Under the pieces are notes generated by a model, which was given only the letters and a program-made list of their open reading frames with translations, was not told the origin of the DNA and did no database searches. From Micromonospora sp. MA102 (lineage in GTDB: Bacteria > Actinomycetota > Actinomycetes > Mycobacteriales > Micromonosporaceae): a DNA stretch of 64,000 nt. The translations under genes and the position numbers were made by a program. Below, piece by piece: positions 36,043 through 43,983 of this stretch; positions within the stretch are counted from its first letter, which is position 1, and the number at the start of each line of letters is the position of its first letter. The stretch is taken from assembly GCF_025460765.1 (NCBI RefSeq), contig NZ_JAMWEG010000009.1, positions 124,001 through 188,000 of the forward strand, written 5' to 3'.

Positions 36043-36564
36043 ATGGCAGGAGACACCACCATCACGGTCATCGGCAACCTGACCGATGACCCCGAGTTGC
36101 GGTTCACCCCGTCGGGTGCGGCGGTCGCCAAGTTCCGGGTCGCTTCGACGCCCCGGTTCATGGACAAGACCACCAACGAATGGAAGGACGGCGAGCCGCT
36201 CTTCCTGGCCTGCACGGTGTGGCGGCAGGCGGCGGAGCACGTCGCCGAGTCGCTGCAGCGCGGCGCCCGGGTGATCGTGTCCGGCCGGCTGCGTCAGCGG
36301 TCGTACGAGACGCGTGAGGGTGAGAAGCGCACCGTCATCGAACTGGAGGTCGACGAGATCGGCCCGTCGCTGCGCTACGCCACGGCGAAGGTGCAGAAGA
36401 TGTCCCGTTCGGGCGGCGGTGGCGGCGGCTTCGGTGGTGGTGGTGGTGGTGGTGGCCAGGGTGGCGGCGGAGGCAACTTCGACGACCCCTGGGCTTCGGC
36501 TGCACCGGCTCCCTCGCGCGGTGGTTCGGGCGGCGGCAACTTCGACGAGGAGCCCCCGTTCTAA
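36043..36564 (+). CDS. ssb: Single-stranded DNA-binding protein (173 aa)
   Basis: The OB fold covers about 1-110, with [30 protein letters not shown] and [18 protein letters not shown] Gly-rich flexible linker (about 118-150) follows, and the acidic tail DEEPPF binds SSB partner proteins. ATG at 36043 is chosen because GAGGAG lies 8 bases upstream; in-frame starts at 36025 and 36037 are possible. It lies between rpsF and rpsR in one operon. Confidence 0.97.
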   Translation: MAGDTTITVIGNLTDDPELRFTPSGAAVAKFRVASTPRFMDKTTNEWKDGEPLFLACTVWRQAAEHVAESLQRGARVIVSGRLRQRSYETREGEKRTVIELEVDEIGPSLRYATAKVQKMSRSGGGGGGFGGGGGGGGQGGGGGNFDDPWASAAPAPSRGGSGGGNFDEEPPF

Positions 36565-36605
36565 TGGCGCCGAGCGCCCGCGATCGCAAACCAGGAGCAA
36601 GAGCA

Positions 36606-36845
36606 ATGGCCAAGGCTGCGGCACTTCGCAAGCCGAAGAAGAAGGTGAACCCGCTCGACAAGGACGGGATCACCTACATCGACTACAAGGACACCGCGCT
36701 GCTGCGCAAGTTCATCTCCGACCGCGGCAAGATCCGCGCTCGGCGGGTGACCGGCGTCACCTCGCAGCAGCAGCGGCAGATCGCCCGTGCGGTCAAGAAC
36801 GCCCGCGAGATGGCGCTCCTGCCGTACACGGCCACGGCCCGCTGA
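36606..36845 (+). CDS. rpsR: 30S ribosomal protein S18 (79 aa)
   Basis: A small basic protein with [38 protein letters not shown] and [19 protein letters not shown], the S18 signature. No zinc-binding cysteines are present, as in the Cys-lacking paralogue type. ATG at 36606 begins [10 protein letters not shown] after CAGGAGCAAGAGCA. It binds next to S6 in the ribosome. Confidence 0.96.
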   Translation: MAKAAALRKPKKKVNPLDKDGITYIDYKDTALLRKFISDRGKIRARRVTGVTSQQQRQIARAVKNAREMALLPYTATAR

Positions 36846-36859
36846 GAGGAGGCACCGAC

Positions 36860-37306
36860 ATGAAGATCATCCTGACTCAGGAGGTGTCCGGCCTCGGTGC
36901 CCCGGGCGACATCGTCGAGGTGAAGGACGGCTACGGCCGTAACTACCTGCTCCCGCAGGGCTTCGCGATCGCCTGGACCAAGGGCGCGGAGAAGCAGGTC
37001 ACGGTCATCCAGCGGGCCCGCGCGGCCCGCGAGATCCGCGACCTCGACCACGCCAACGAGGTCAAGGCCCAGATCGAGGGTCTGAAGGTCAACCTGAAGG
37101 CCCGCGCCGGCGACGGCGGGCGGCTCTTCGGCTCGGTCACCCCGGCCGAGATCGTCGACGCCGTCAAGGCGGCCGGCGGCCCGACCCTGGACCGTCGTCG
37201 GCTGGTGCTGCCCAGCCACATCAAGTCGCTCGGCGCCTACCCGGTCAGCATCCGGCTGCACCCTGAGGTGAGCGCCAAGTTCGACCTGAACGTGGTCAAG
37301 GGCTGA
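36860..37306 (+). CDS. rplI: 50S ribosomal protein L9 (148 aa)
   Basis: The N-terminal rRNA-binding domain has [19 protein letters not shown] and [15 protein letters not shown] long helix (about 45-75) connects it to the C-terminal domain with [16 protein letters not shown]. The length is normal. GAGAGGAGG lies just upstream of the ATG. It is the last gene of the operon and ends in a strong terminator. Confidence 0.97.
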   Translation: MKIILTQEVSGLGAPGDIVEVKDGYGRNYLLPQGFAIAWTKGAEKQVTVIQRARAAREIRDLDHANEVKAQIEGLKVNLKARAGDGGRLFGSVTPAEIVDAVKAAGGPTLDRRRLVLPSHIKSLGAYPVSIRLHPEVSAKFDLNVVKG

Positions 37307-37322
37307 CACCCGCACAGCACGA

Positions 37323-37361
37323 CGGAAGGGCCCGCACCGACATTCGGTGCGGGCCCTTCCG
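37323..37361 (+). terminator. Terminator after rplI
   Basis: An 18-bp perfect inverted repeat, beginning CGGAAGGGCCCGCACCGA (37323-37340) with its complement at 37344-37361 and a CAT loop, 16 bases past the rplI stop. It can also end transcription from the opposite gene, whose stop lies at 37388. Confidence 0.9.
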
Positions 37362-37387
37362 CATGTCAGAGGGACTACGTCGCAGCG

Positions 37388-38935
37388 TCACCCGATCGGC
37401 TGGCCCGTCACCGCGCTGATCACCACGGTCGAGAGCCCGCCGCCCACCACGGCCGCCGCCAGCGCCACCGTCGCCGAACGCCAGGTCGTGCCGACCCGCC
37501 GCAGCACCACCGCCACCACGAGACTGCTCAGCAGCGCCAACCCGAACCGCGGCGCCCCCGCCACCAACGAGGCGATGGCGTGCGCCCGCGGCGAGTCACA
37601 ACCGCCCCCGGTGATGTCCGTGACGCACCCCGCGGGCGGCTGCCCGTCGAGGAACAGCAACCCCACGATGAGCAGCAACGCCGGCACCAGGTAGCACGAA
37701 GCCGTGTAGAACAGCGACCGCAGGGGCCCACCCGGATCCGGGTCGAGAAGGTCGTCCTCCAGCGGGCGGCCCCACGACCCGCCGCCCACCGGCTCCACCC
37801 GCCGTCGCAGCGTCGACGCCCCGGCCCGCCCCGCCACCACCGGCTCCACCGGGCGACGGCGCGGCACCGGACGCGGCGCGGGCGCGGCGACCATCGGCGA
37901 ACGCGGGGCCGACGGCGGCGTCTCCGTCCAGCGGGGATCGTCACCGGCCAGCCGCGTCCCGGACCAGAACGCCTCGGCCCGCTCCGGCGACGCCCAACCC
38001 TCCCGCACCGGCACCGGCGGCGCCGTCCGGTCCCACTGGTCGACCTCCGCGTACCGCTCCCCGGCGCCGGCCTCCCGGACCCGGTTCCACTGGCCGGTGT
38101 CGGCCGGTCGGTCCCACTGCCCGGTGTCCGTGAACCGGTCCCACTGACCGGTGTGCTCCGTCCGGTCCCAGCGGCCCTCCGCCTGATCCCACCGGCCAGC
38201 CGTGGCGGGACGGCCCCACGCGTGCACTCCCGACGCGTCCCACGGATCGACCGCGGGCGGCTCCGCCGGGTCCGGCTCGGCCGCCCGGCCCCGCTCCCAC
38301 GGGTCCACCGCCGGCCGCGACCACGAATCCGTCGTCGCGCGCCGACTCTGCCGGCTCGGCCGCTCCGCCTCCCACCGGTCACCCTCGTCGCCGGACGCGG
38401 GCGCCTCCTCCAGCCCCGACCAGATCACCTGGGGCCGCCGGGTCGCCGCGCGACGCGGCCGGCTGCGCGGGGCCACCCCGGAGACCGGCTCGCCCTCCAT
38501 GCCGTCGGCGCGCCGGCTCCCGACGTACCCCTGATCCTGCGGGGCGTCCAGGGTCCACTCGGCGGTGTGCTCCGACACCGGGCCGGCGCCGATGGCCCGC
38601 AGGTCACGGCGGTCGTCCTCGCGGCGCCAGCCGGCGTCCGCCCGCCAGCCCCCGCCCGAGTACGGCGGGTCGACGTCCTCGTCGTCGTCGCGAGCGGCGT
38701 GCCGACCCCCGCCGTCGGCCCGACGGATGCCGGACTCCAACGCCCACCGGGGCAGATAGGCGTCCACCGGCTCGTCCTGGCCGCGCTCGACGGCGCGCCG
38801 ACGGCTCGGCGTGCGGTAGCTCTCGGAGGCGGCGGACGAACCGGCCGGGAGCGGACCGGCGGGAGCGTCCCAGGAGGCGCTCGGCCGGCGCTCGCGCGGG
38901 CTGCCCTCCCCGCTTCCCCAGTCCCGGTTTCTCAC
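37388..38935 (-). CDS. Membrane protein with long disordered Trp-Asp repeat region (515 aa)
   Basis: The first 330 residues are polar, Arg/Asp/Trp-rich and likely disordered. Residues about 245-300 contain tandem units around TGQWDR, WDRFTD and WDRPAD, reflected in the DNA around 38089-38200 as roughly 33-base repeats. The C-terminal 130 residues have about three membrane helices, including a long segment with FYTASCYLVPALLLIVGLLFL, and a Cys pair near PPAGCVTDITGGGCD on one loop. No family is recognised. The start is uncertain: GTG at 38935 is used because sequence before it is not protein-like. It is convergent with rplI and divergent from dnaB. Confidence 0.6.
   Translation of the reverse strand: MRNRDWGSGEGSPRERRPSASWDAPAGPLPAGSSAASESYRTPSRRRAVERGQDEPVDAYLPRWALESGIRRADGGGRHAARDDDEDVDPPYSGGGWRADAGWRREDDRRDLRAIGAGPVSEHTAEWTLDAPQDQGYVGSRRADGMEGEPVSGVAPRSRPRRAATRRPQVIWSGLEEAPASGDEGDRWEAERPSRQSRRATTDSWSRPAVDPWERGRAAEPDPAEPPAVDPWDASGVHAWGRPATAGRWDQAEGRWDRTEHTGQWDRFTDTGQWDRPADTGQWNRVREAGAGERYAEVDQWDRTAPPVPVREGWASPERAEAFWSGTRLAGDDPRWTETPPSAPRSPMVAAPAPRPVPRRRPVEPVVAGRAGASTLRRRVEPVGGGSWGRPLEDDLLDPDPGGPLRSLFYTASCYLVPALLLIVGLLFLDGQPPAGCVTDITGGGCDSPRAHAIASLVAGAPRFGLALLSSLVVAVVLRRVGTTWRSATVALAAAVVGGGLSTVVISAVTGQPIG
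38089..38200 (-). repeat. About 33-base tandem repeats encoding WDR units
   Basis: On the + strand a CGGTCCCACTG core recurs at intervals of 33-36 bases with an ACCGGTGT-like companion. On the minus strand it encodes repeated TGQWDR. The copies differ at several positions. Confidence 0.7.
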
Positions 38936-39328
38936 GGCGGGAGCGTGACCCTTCTCGACCGAAAGTGCAATCCGCAGTCCAGGTGTAGCCGTTCGCTGAG
39001 ATAGTACGGGACGAACGGCGCCCAAGCTCGACCCGAAATCTTTCGTCCACAGGGTGGGGATCGTAAAACTGCAGGTCAGAGCCGAGCCCGCCGAAATTCC
39101 CCATCACTTATCCACACCCTGTGCACACCCTGCGCACATGCCTGCCCACCGGCGTCCACAGGTTGTCCCGAGGCTCGTCCACCGGTGCTGTTGAGTGGCT
39201 GACCTCGGGTTCCGTATCGTGGCCCCCGACCGTCCGGGCGATGGCCCCCGATCGACCGGAGGGTCGTCGGAACTTGTCACACCCCGGCGGTAGAGCTGGA
39301 TCCGATCCGACGCAGCAAGGGGGGACCC
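38936..39328. other. Intergenic region upstream of dnaB
   Basis: This 393-base gap between divergent genes holds the dnaB promoter region. One exact DnaA box lies at 39108-39116, with looser Cys-rich TCCACA elements at 39046-39051 and 39154-39160. No gene is supported here. Confidence 0.6.
39108..39116 (+). promoter_or_regulatory. DnaA box upstream of dnaB
   Basis: TTATCCACA lies 213 bases before the dnaB start. Further TCCACA elements with weaker matches flank it. DnaA control of dnaB expression is an inference. Confidence 0.65.
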
Positions 39329-40732
39329 GTGTCGGTCACCGACGAGACGCGCTCGGAGCGGGCCGGGGGGCAGCCGCCCACCCCGGCGCAGCGGGACGGC
39401 CAGTTCGAGAAGACCCCGCCCCAGGACGTGGCCGCCGAGCAGTGCGTCCTCGGCGGCATGCTGCTCTCCAAGGACGCCATCGCGGACGTCGTCGAGATCC
39501 TCAAGTCGAACGACTTCTACCGCCCGGTGCACGCCACCATCTTCGACGCGATCCTCGACATCTACGGGCGCGGCGAGCCGGCCGACCCGATCACCGTGGC
39601 CGCCGCCCTCGCCGACTCCGGCGATCTGGCCCGGATCGGCGGCGCGCCCTACCTGCACACGCTGATCGCCAGCGTCCCCACCGCGGCCAACGCGGCGTAC
39701 TACGCCCGCATCGTCGGTGAGCGGGCGGTGCTGCGCCGGCTCGTCGAGGCCGGCACCCGGATCGTCCAGCTCGGCTACGGCACCGGCCAGGGCGGCAGCC
39801 GGGACGTCGACGACATCGTCGACCTCGCCCAGCAGGCCGTCTACGAGGTCACCGAGAGGCGGGTCAACGAGGATTTCGCCGTCCTGGCCGACATGCTCCA
39901 GCCGACGCTCGACGAGATCGAGGCGGTGGGCGCCCAGGGCGGGGTGATGACCGGTGTGCCCACCGGGTTCAGCGACCTCGACCGTCTGCTCAACGGCCTG
40001 CACCCGGGTCAGCTCATCATCGTGGCCGGCCGCCCTGGCTTGGGCAAATCAACCGCATCTATGGACTTCGCCCGAAATGCTGCCATCCGGGCCAACCAGG
40101 CGTCGGCGATCTTCTCGCTGGAAATGAGCAAGGTCGAGATCGTCATGCGACTCCTCTCGGCCGAGGCGCGCGTCCCGCTGCACGTGCTGCGCAGCGGCCA
40201 ACTCTCCGACGACGACTGGACCAAGCTGGCCCGCTGCATGGGCGAGATCAGCGAGGCGCCGCTCTTCGTGGACGACACGCCGAGCATGAACCTCATGGAG
40301 ATCCGGGCGAAGGCGCGGCGGCTCAAGCAGAAGCACGACCTCAAGCTGATCGTGGTCGACTACCTCCAGCTGATGACCTCGCCGAAGCGCACCGAGAGCC
40401 GGCAGCAGGAGGTCGCGGACCTGTCGCGTGGCCTGAAGCTGCTGGCCAAGGAGGTCGAGTGTCCGGTGATCGCGGTGAGCCAGCTGAACCGTGGCCCGGA
40501 GCAGCGCACCGACAAGCGCCCCCAGCTGTCCGACCTGCGTGAGTCGGGCTCGATCGAGCAGGATGCCGACGTCGTCCTGCTGCTGCACCGCGACGACTAC
40601 TACGACAAGGAGTCGCCGCGGGCGGGCGAGGCGGATTTCATTGTCGCCAAGCACAGAAATGGCCCGACCGACACGGTGACCGTGGCGGCGCAGCTGCACC
40701 TGTCCCGCTTCGTCGACATGGCGATCGTCTGA
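39329..40732 (+). CDS. dnaB: Replicative DNA helicase DnaB (467 aa, no intein)
   Basis: The N-terminal domain (about 20-125) has PPQDVAAEQCVLGGML. The RecA-like motor has the Walker A segment AGRPGLGKST (about 233-242), LEMSKVEIVMRL, the Walker B LIVVDYLQLM, DLRESGSIEQDADVVLLLHR and the arginine-finger region KHRNGPTDTV. The length shows that no intein is present, although many actinobacterial DnaB genes carry one. GTG at 39329 follows AAGGGGGG. Codons around Walker A (40034-40084) and near KHRNG (40633-40662) end in A or T much more often than the rest of the gene. Confidence 0.97.
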   Translation: MSVTDETRSERAGGQPPTPAQRDGQFEKTPPQDVAAEQCVLGGMLLSKDAIADVVEILKSNDFYRPVHATIFDAILDIYGRGEPADPITVAAALADSGDLARIGGAPYLHTLIASVPTAANAAYYARIVGERAVLRRLVEAGTRIVQLGYGTGQGGSRDVDDIVDLAQQAVYEVTERRVNEDFAVLADMLQPTLDEIEAVGAQGGVMTGVPTGFSDLDRLLNGLHPGQLIIVAGRPGLGKSTASMDFARNAAIRANQASAIFSLEMSKVEIVMRLLSAEARVPLHVLRSGQLSDDDWTKLARCMGEISEAPLFVDDTPSMNLMEIRAKARRLKQKHDLKLIVVDYLQLMTSPKRTESRQQEVADLSRGLKLLAKEVECPVIAVSQLNRGPEQRTDKRPQLSDLRESGSIEQDADVVLLLHRDDYYDKESPRAGEADFIVAKHRNGPTDTVTVAAQLHLSRFVDMAIV

Positions 40733-40750
40733 TCCGGGCCGGACGGGCGG

Positions 40751-41434
40751 TCAGCCGAGCAGTGGGAACCAGCCGGCGGCCTCGCCCAGCTCCAGCCGGT
40801 CGCGGTCGGTGAGCGGCACCCGGCCGGTGGCCTTGAGCAGGTAGTCCCGGTCGTCCCAGCCGGTTGGCCGGACGGCGTCGTCGCTGAGCAGGCCGTCCAC
40901 CGTGGCCACCGCCACCCGGGTGGGTGCCTCGGCCGGGAGCGGGGCGTCGGGCAGGTCCACCACCAGGTCGAGGTGGTGGATGACCGCCTCGGTGGTCAGG
41001 GTGGCGAGGAAATCGGGTACGCGCAGCACGTGTCCCTGCGTGGTGACGTGCCCGTCGGGGTCGGCGGCGGCGGCCGCGCGGACGGCGGCGGGCGCGGTGT
41101 CGGACCAGATGCGTACCACGCCGCTGGGCCGGTCGAAGGCGGCGGCGGAGCGCCGGGCCCACCAGGCGTGCTTCACGCTCGCCTCGTCGTCGCCGCCCGG
41201 GGTGAACGCGCGCCAGTAGCTGACGTCGTCGACGTCGGCGGGCCCGGGTGCCGGGCTGGCGAGGGCGACCAGCGCCCGTTGCGCGTCGCAGAGCACGTGG
41301 AAGAGCAGGTCGGCGACGAGCCAGCCCTGGCAGCGGGTGGGGCGTTGCAGGCCGGCGTCGTCGAGTCGGGTGACGACGGCCGTGATGCCGTCGTACGCCT
41401 GCGCCAGCGCCTCGTGCGGCCGGATCGCGGTCAT
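40751..41434 (-). CDS. Maleylpyruvate isomerase / mycothiol-dependent DinB-like family protein (227 aa)
   Basis: The N-terminal four-helix DinB-like domain (MDMPI_N) has the helix-one TRLDDAGLQRPTRCQGW and WLVADLLFHVLCDAQRAL, with a His that usually binds metal, and a second metal-side motif TTEAVIHHLDLVVDL. The C-terminal part is short. Relatives use mycothiol, which fits an actinomycete with ino1 in the same region, but the substrate is not known. ATG at 41434 is chosen over an upstream ATG. It is convergent with dnaB with an 18-base gap. Confidence 0.75.
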   Translation of the reverse strand: MTAIRPHEALAQAYDGITAVVTRLDDAGLQRPTRCQGWLVADLLFHVLCDAQRALVALASPAPGPADVDDVSYWRAFTPGGDDEASVKHAWWARRSAAAFDRPSGVVRIWSDTAPAAVRAAAAADPDGHVTTQGHVLRVPDFLATLTTEAVIHHLDLVVDLPDAPLPAEAPTRVAVATVDGLLSDDAVRPTGWDDRDYLLKATGRVPLTDRDRLELGEAAGWFPLLG

Positions 41435-41516
41435 GTCGTGCAGCCTGCCACGGCGTGGCGGAGTCGGCACGACGGCGGTGCCGGGCCGGTGGGTCGCCGG
41501 CCCGGCGTGGCGACGG

Positions 41517-41909
41517 TCAGTCGAACAGTTCGCCGAGGAAGCCGCCGTGCTTCTTCTTCCGGCGGTAGTGGCCGTGGTAGCCGTAGTGCTGCTGCCCGTG
41601 GCCGTACGCGGGCTGCGGGTAGCCGTGGCCGGGCGGGGGCGGAGGCGGCGGGACGGCGCCGTAGCCGGGCTGGTGGGGCGCGGCGGCGGGCGGTGGCGGC
41701 GGGGGCGGGGGCGGGGCGTAGCCGCCTCCGGAGGGCGCGGCCTGTCGCGCGCCGTGCTGCTGGTTCCAGTTCGCCTCGGCCTCGAACAGCTTTTCGAGCT
41801 CGCCGCGGTCGAGGAAGATGCCGCGGCATTCGCCGCACTGGTCGATGATCACTCCGCTGCGCTCGTACTGGCGCATCTCTCCATGGCATTTGGGACAGGT
41901 GAGCTGCAT
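41517..41909 (-). CDS. TFIIB-type zinc-ribbon protein with Gly/Tyr/His-rich tail (130 aa)
   Basis: Residues 1-45 form a zinc ribbon with CPKC (5-8) and CGEC, followed by RGIFLDRGELEKLFE, the zf-TFIIB family signature. The rest is a low-complexity region rich in Pro, Tyr, Gly, His and Gln, ending in a basic HYRRKKKHGGFLGELFD. Function is unknown; such tails can drive condensation. It lies 23 bases downstream of the phosphoribosyltransferase gene, so it is probably the last gene of the GGDEF-EAL operon. Confidence 0.8.
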   Translation of the reverse strand: MQLTCPKCHGEMRQYERSGVIIDQCGECRGIFLDRGELEKLFEAEANWNQQHGARQAAPSGGGYAPPPPPPPPPAAAPHQPGYGAVPPPPPPPGHGYPQPAYGHGQQHYGYHGHYRRKKKHGGFLGELFD

Positions 41910-41932
41910 GACACCGAAGGTACCCGGTCACC

Positions 41933-42565
41933 TCACGCGGTGGCGGTGAGCGCCTGCGTCACCTCGTCGTCGGCGACCTCGTGGAAGTCGTCGTAGTAGG
42001 CCCCGACGGCGGCGAAGTCGGGTGGGACCTGGGGGCAGACGACCTGGTCGGCCTCGGCGGCGAGCATCTCGTACGCCTGGTCGGAGCCGACCGGGACGGC
42101 CACCACCACGCGGGCGGCGCCCAGGTGCCGGGCGACCTGCACGGCGGCGCGGGCGGTGGCGCCGGTGGCCAGCCCGTCGTCGACGATGACGGCGGTCCGG
42201 CCGGCCAGGTCGAGCTGCGGGCGGTCGCCGCGGTAGAGCTGTTCGCGGCGGTCCAGTTCGGCCTGCTCCCGTCGGCGTACCTCGGCGCGTTCGTCTGCGT
42301 CGAGCCGGTCGGCGATCATCTCGTTGAGCACCTGCACGCCGCCGGGGCCGAGCGCGCCGTACGCGACCTCGGGGGCCCAGGGCATGCCGAGTTTGCGGAC
42401 CACGAGCACGTCCAGTGGCGCGCCGAGCCGTTCGGCGATCACCTGGGCGACGGGTACGCCGCCGCGGACCAGCCCGAGGACGATGACGTCGGGTCGCCCG
42501 GCGAGCTCGCCGAGCTGGTCGGCGAGCATGCGTCCCGCCTCGGCCCGGTCGCGGTAGGTGGTCAT
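41933..42565 (-). CDS. Phosphoribosyltransferase-domain protein (210 aa)
   Basis: A type I PRTase fold. The PRPP loop is VIVDDGLATGATARAAVQ (about 125-142), with acidic pair DD and the TGAT loop. VLGLVRGGVPVAQVIA forms the pyrophosphate loop. Stand-alone members of this group are often annotated as putative phosphoribosyltransferases of unknown substrate. The ATG overlaps the stop of the upstream membrane gene in ATGA, which couples them. Confidence 0.85.
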   Translation of the reverse strand: MTTYRDRAEAGRMLADQLGELAGRPDVIVLGLVRGGVPVAQVIAERLGAPLDVLVVRKLGMPWAPEVAYGALGPGGVQVLNEMIADRLDADERAEVRRREQAELDRREQLYRGDRPQLDLAGRTAVIVDDGLATGATARAAVQVARHLGAARVVVAVPVGSDQAYEMLAAEADQVVCPQVPPDFAAVGAYYDDFHEVADDEVTQALTATA

Positions 42566-43983
42566 GCCTCAGGTCTACGCCCTCCGGCCGGGCCGTGCCG
42601 GCCAGTTGCCGGGAAAGACGGTCGGGGGGCGGCCCCGGGCCGGTGGCCGGCGAGTGCGAGGGCGGGGGCGGCGACGAGCAGGGCGATCGGGTAGAGCAGG
42701 TAGCCGAAGCGGGTCGAGGGCATGAGCAGGATCGCGGCGAGCAGGCCGTACCCGCAGATCAGGGCGGTGGCGGCGGCGGTGCGCGGCGGGCGGCGCAGCA
42801 GCCGCGCGGCGATCGCCACGGCGACGGCGGCCAGCAGCGCGGCGGCGACCAGCCGGCCGGCGGGCAGCGCGCTCGCGATGAGGTGGCCGGGGAACGGGGA
42901 CTGCGCGGGGCTGGTCACGAGGCCGTGCCCGAGGGGGAAGCGCAGCACGTTCTCCACCAGGGCGTCGCGGTCGACAAGCAGCACGGGGAGCAGCGCGAGG
43001 ACCGGCAGGCCGAGGGCTCCCAGGGCGGTGCGCGTGCCGGCCCGGCGGGTGGCGGCCCAGCAGACCAGCACGACGGCGACCGGCCAGGCGAAGAGCTTCA
43101 GCGCGCCGGCCGCGCCGACCGCGAGGCCCGCCCGGCCGGGCCGGCCGGCGGCGGCGAGGGCGAGGGCGAGCAGGCAGAGCGCGAGTACGGGCAGGTCGTC
43201 GCCGCCGGTGGCCAGGGTGAGCGCGCAGATCGGCAGGACGGTGGCGGCCTGCGTGGCGCGCAGCACGGCGGCGCCGGGCCGGGGTGCCGCGGGGCCGGCG
43301 GTGGTCCGCAGGGTGTGCACGGTGGCCGCCAGCACGAGCGCGGTGACCAGGGCGAACCAGACCCGAGCGTCGGTCCACCAGGCGTCGGCGGCGGCCCGGG
43401 GCAGCCCGAACAGCGCCATGCCGGGCTGGTAGGGGGTGTAGCCGAGCAGTTGCTCGCCGGGGGGCAGGGCGGCGATCGCGTCGTGCCCGAGGTAGGGGGT
43501 GCCGTGTTCGGCGAGCCGCGTGCCGGCGTGCTCGACGACGATCACCTCCTCCTGCGCCCGGTCGGTCCGGCCGCCGGCACGCTGGATGCTCTGGGCGATC
43601 ACCGGCAGGAGGGCGGTGGTGGCCCAGGCGAAGCCGGTGACCGCCCAGCGGGCGGGCAGCCCGGCGAGGCGGGTGCCGGGTTGCCGGCGGCGGGCCAGGA
43701 GTTGGGCGGTCGCGGCGAGCGCGGCCAGGGCGTAGCCGATGGTGGCGAGGACGCCCCAGGCGCGGTGCGGCAGCAGCGTGGAGGTGACGGCGGTGACCGC
43801 GGCGAACGCGGCGGAGACGGCGTAGAGGCCCACGTCGAGGGCGAGGCCGCCGGCGGCGGTGTCGATCGCCCGCCAGCGGCGGGCGGCGGGGGCGGTCCGG
43901 TCGGCGTCGGCGGTCACGCGGGCCAGTCTGGCAGACGGGTACGGCATCCCGGCCTGCGGATCTTGGCGGGCCGCGGTGGTCAT
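42562..43983 (-). CDS. GT87/GT-C-like polytopic membrane protein (473 aa)
   Basis: About eleven hydrophobic segments. The loop after helix three has RAQEEVIVVEHAGTRLAEHGTPYLGHDAI, described here without further detail, a pattern seen in DUF2029/GT87 mannosyltransferases. VGAAGALKLFAWPVAVVLV matches the conserved Lys-containing helix of that group. The ATG overlaps the stop of the GGDEF-EAL gene, and its stop overlaps the start of the PRTase gene, so three genes form one coupled unit. The N-terminal start could also be internal. Sugar donor and acceptor are unknown. Confidence 0.72.
   Translation of the reverse strand: MTTAARQDPQAGMPYPSARLARVTADADRTAPAARRWRAIDTAAGGLALDVGLYAVSAAFAAVTAVTSTLLPHRAWGVLATIGYALAALAATAQLLARRRQPGTRLAGLPARWAVTGFAWATTALLPVIAQSIQRAGGRTDRAQEEVIVVEHAGTRLAEHGTPYLGHDAIAALPPGEQLLGYTPYQPGMALFGLPRAAADAWWTDARVWFALVTALVLAATVHTLRTTAGPAAPRPGAAVLRATQAATVLPICALTLATGGDDLPVLALCLLALALAAAGRPGRAGLAVGAAGALKLFAWPVAVVLVCWAATRRAGTRTALGALGLPVLALLPVLLVDRDALVENVLRFPLGHGLVTSPAQSPFPGHLIASALPAGRLVAAALLAAVAVAIAARLLRRPPRTAAATALICGYGLLAAILLMPSTRFGYLLYPIALLVAAPALALAGHRPGAAPRPSFPATGRHGPAGGRRPEA

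Noticed and set aside
39329-40732. An intein in dnaB
   Set aside because: The protein is 467 aa with continuous helicase motifs; nothing is inserted at either known site.
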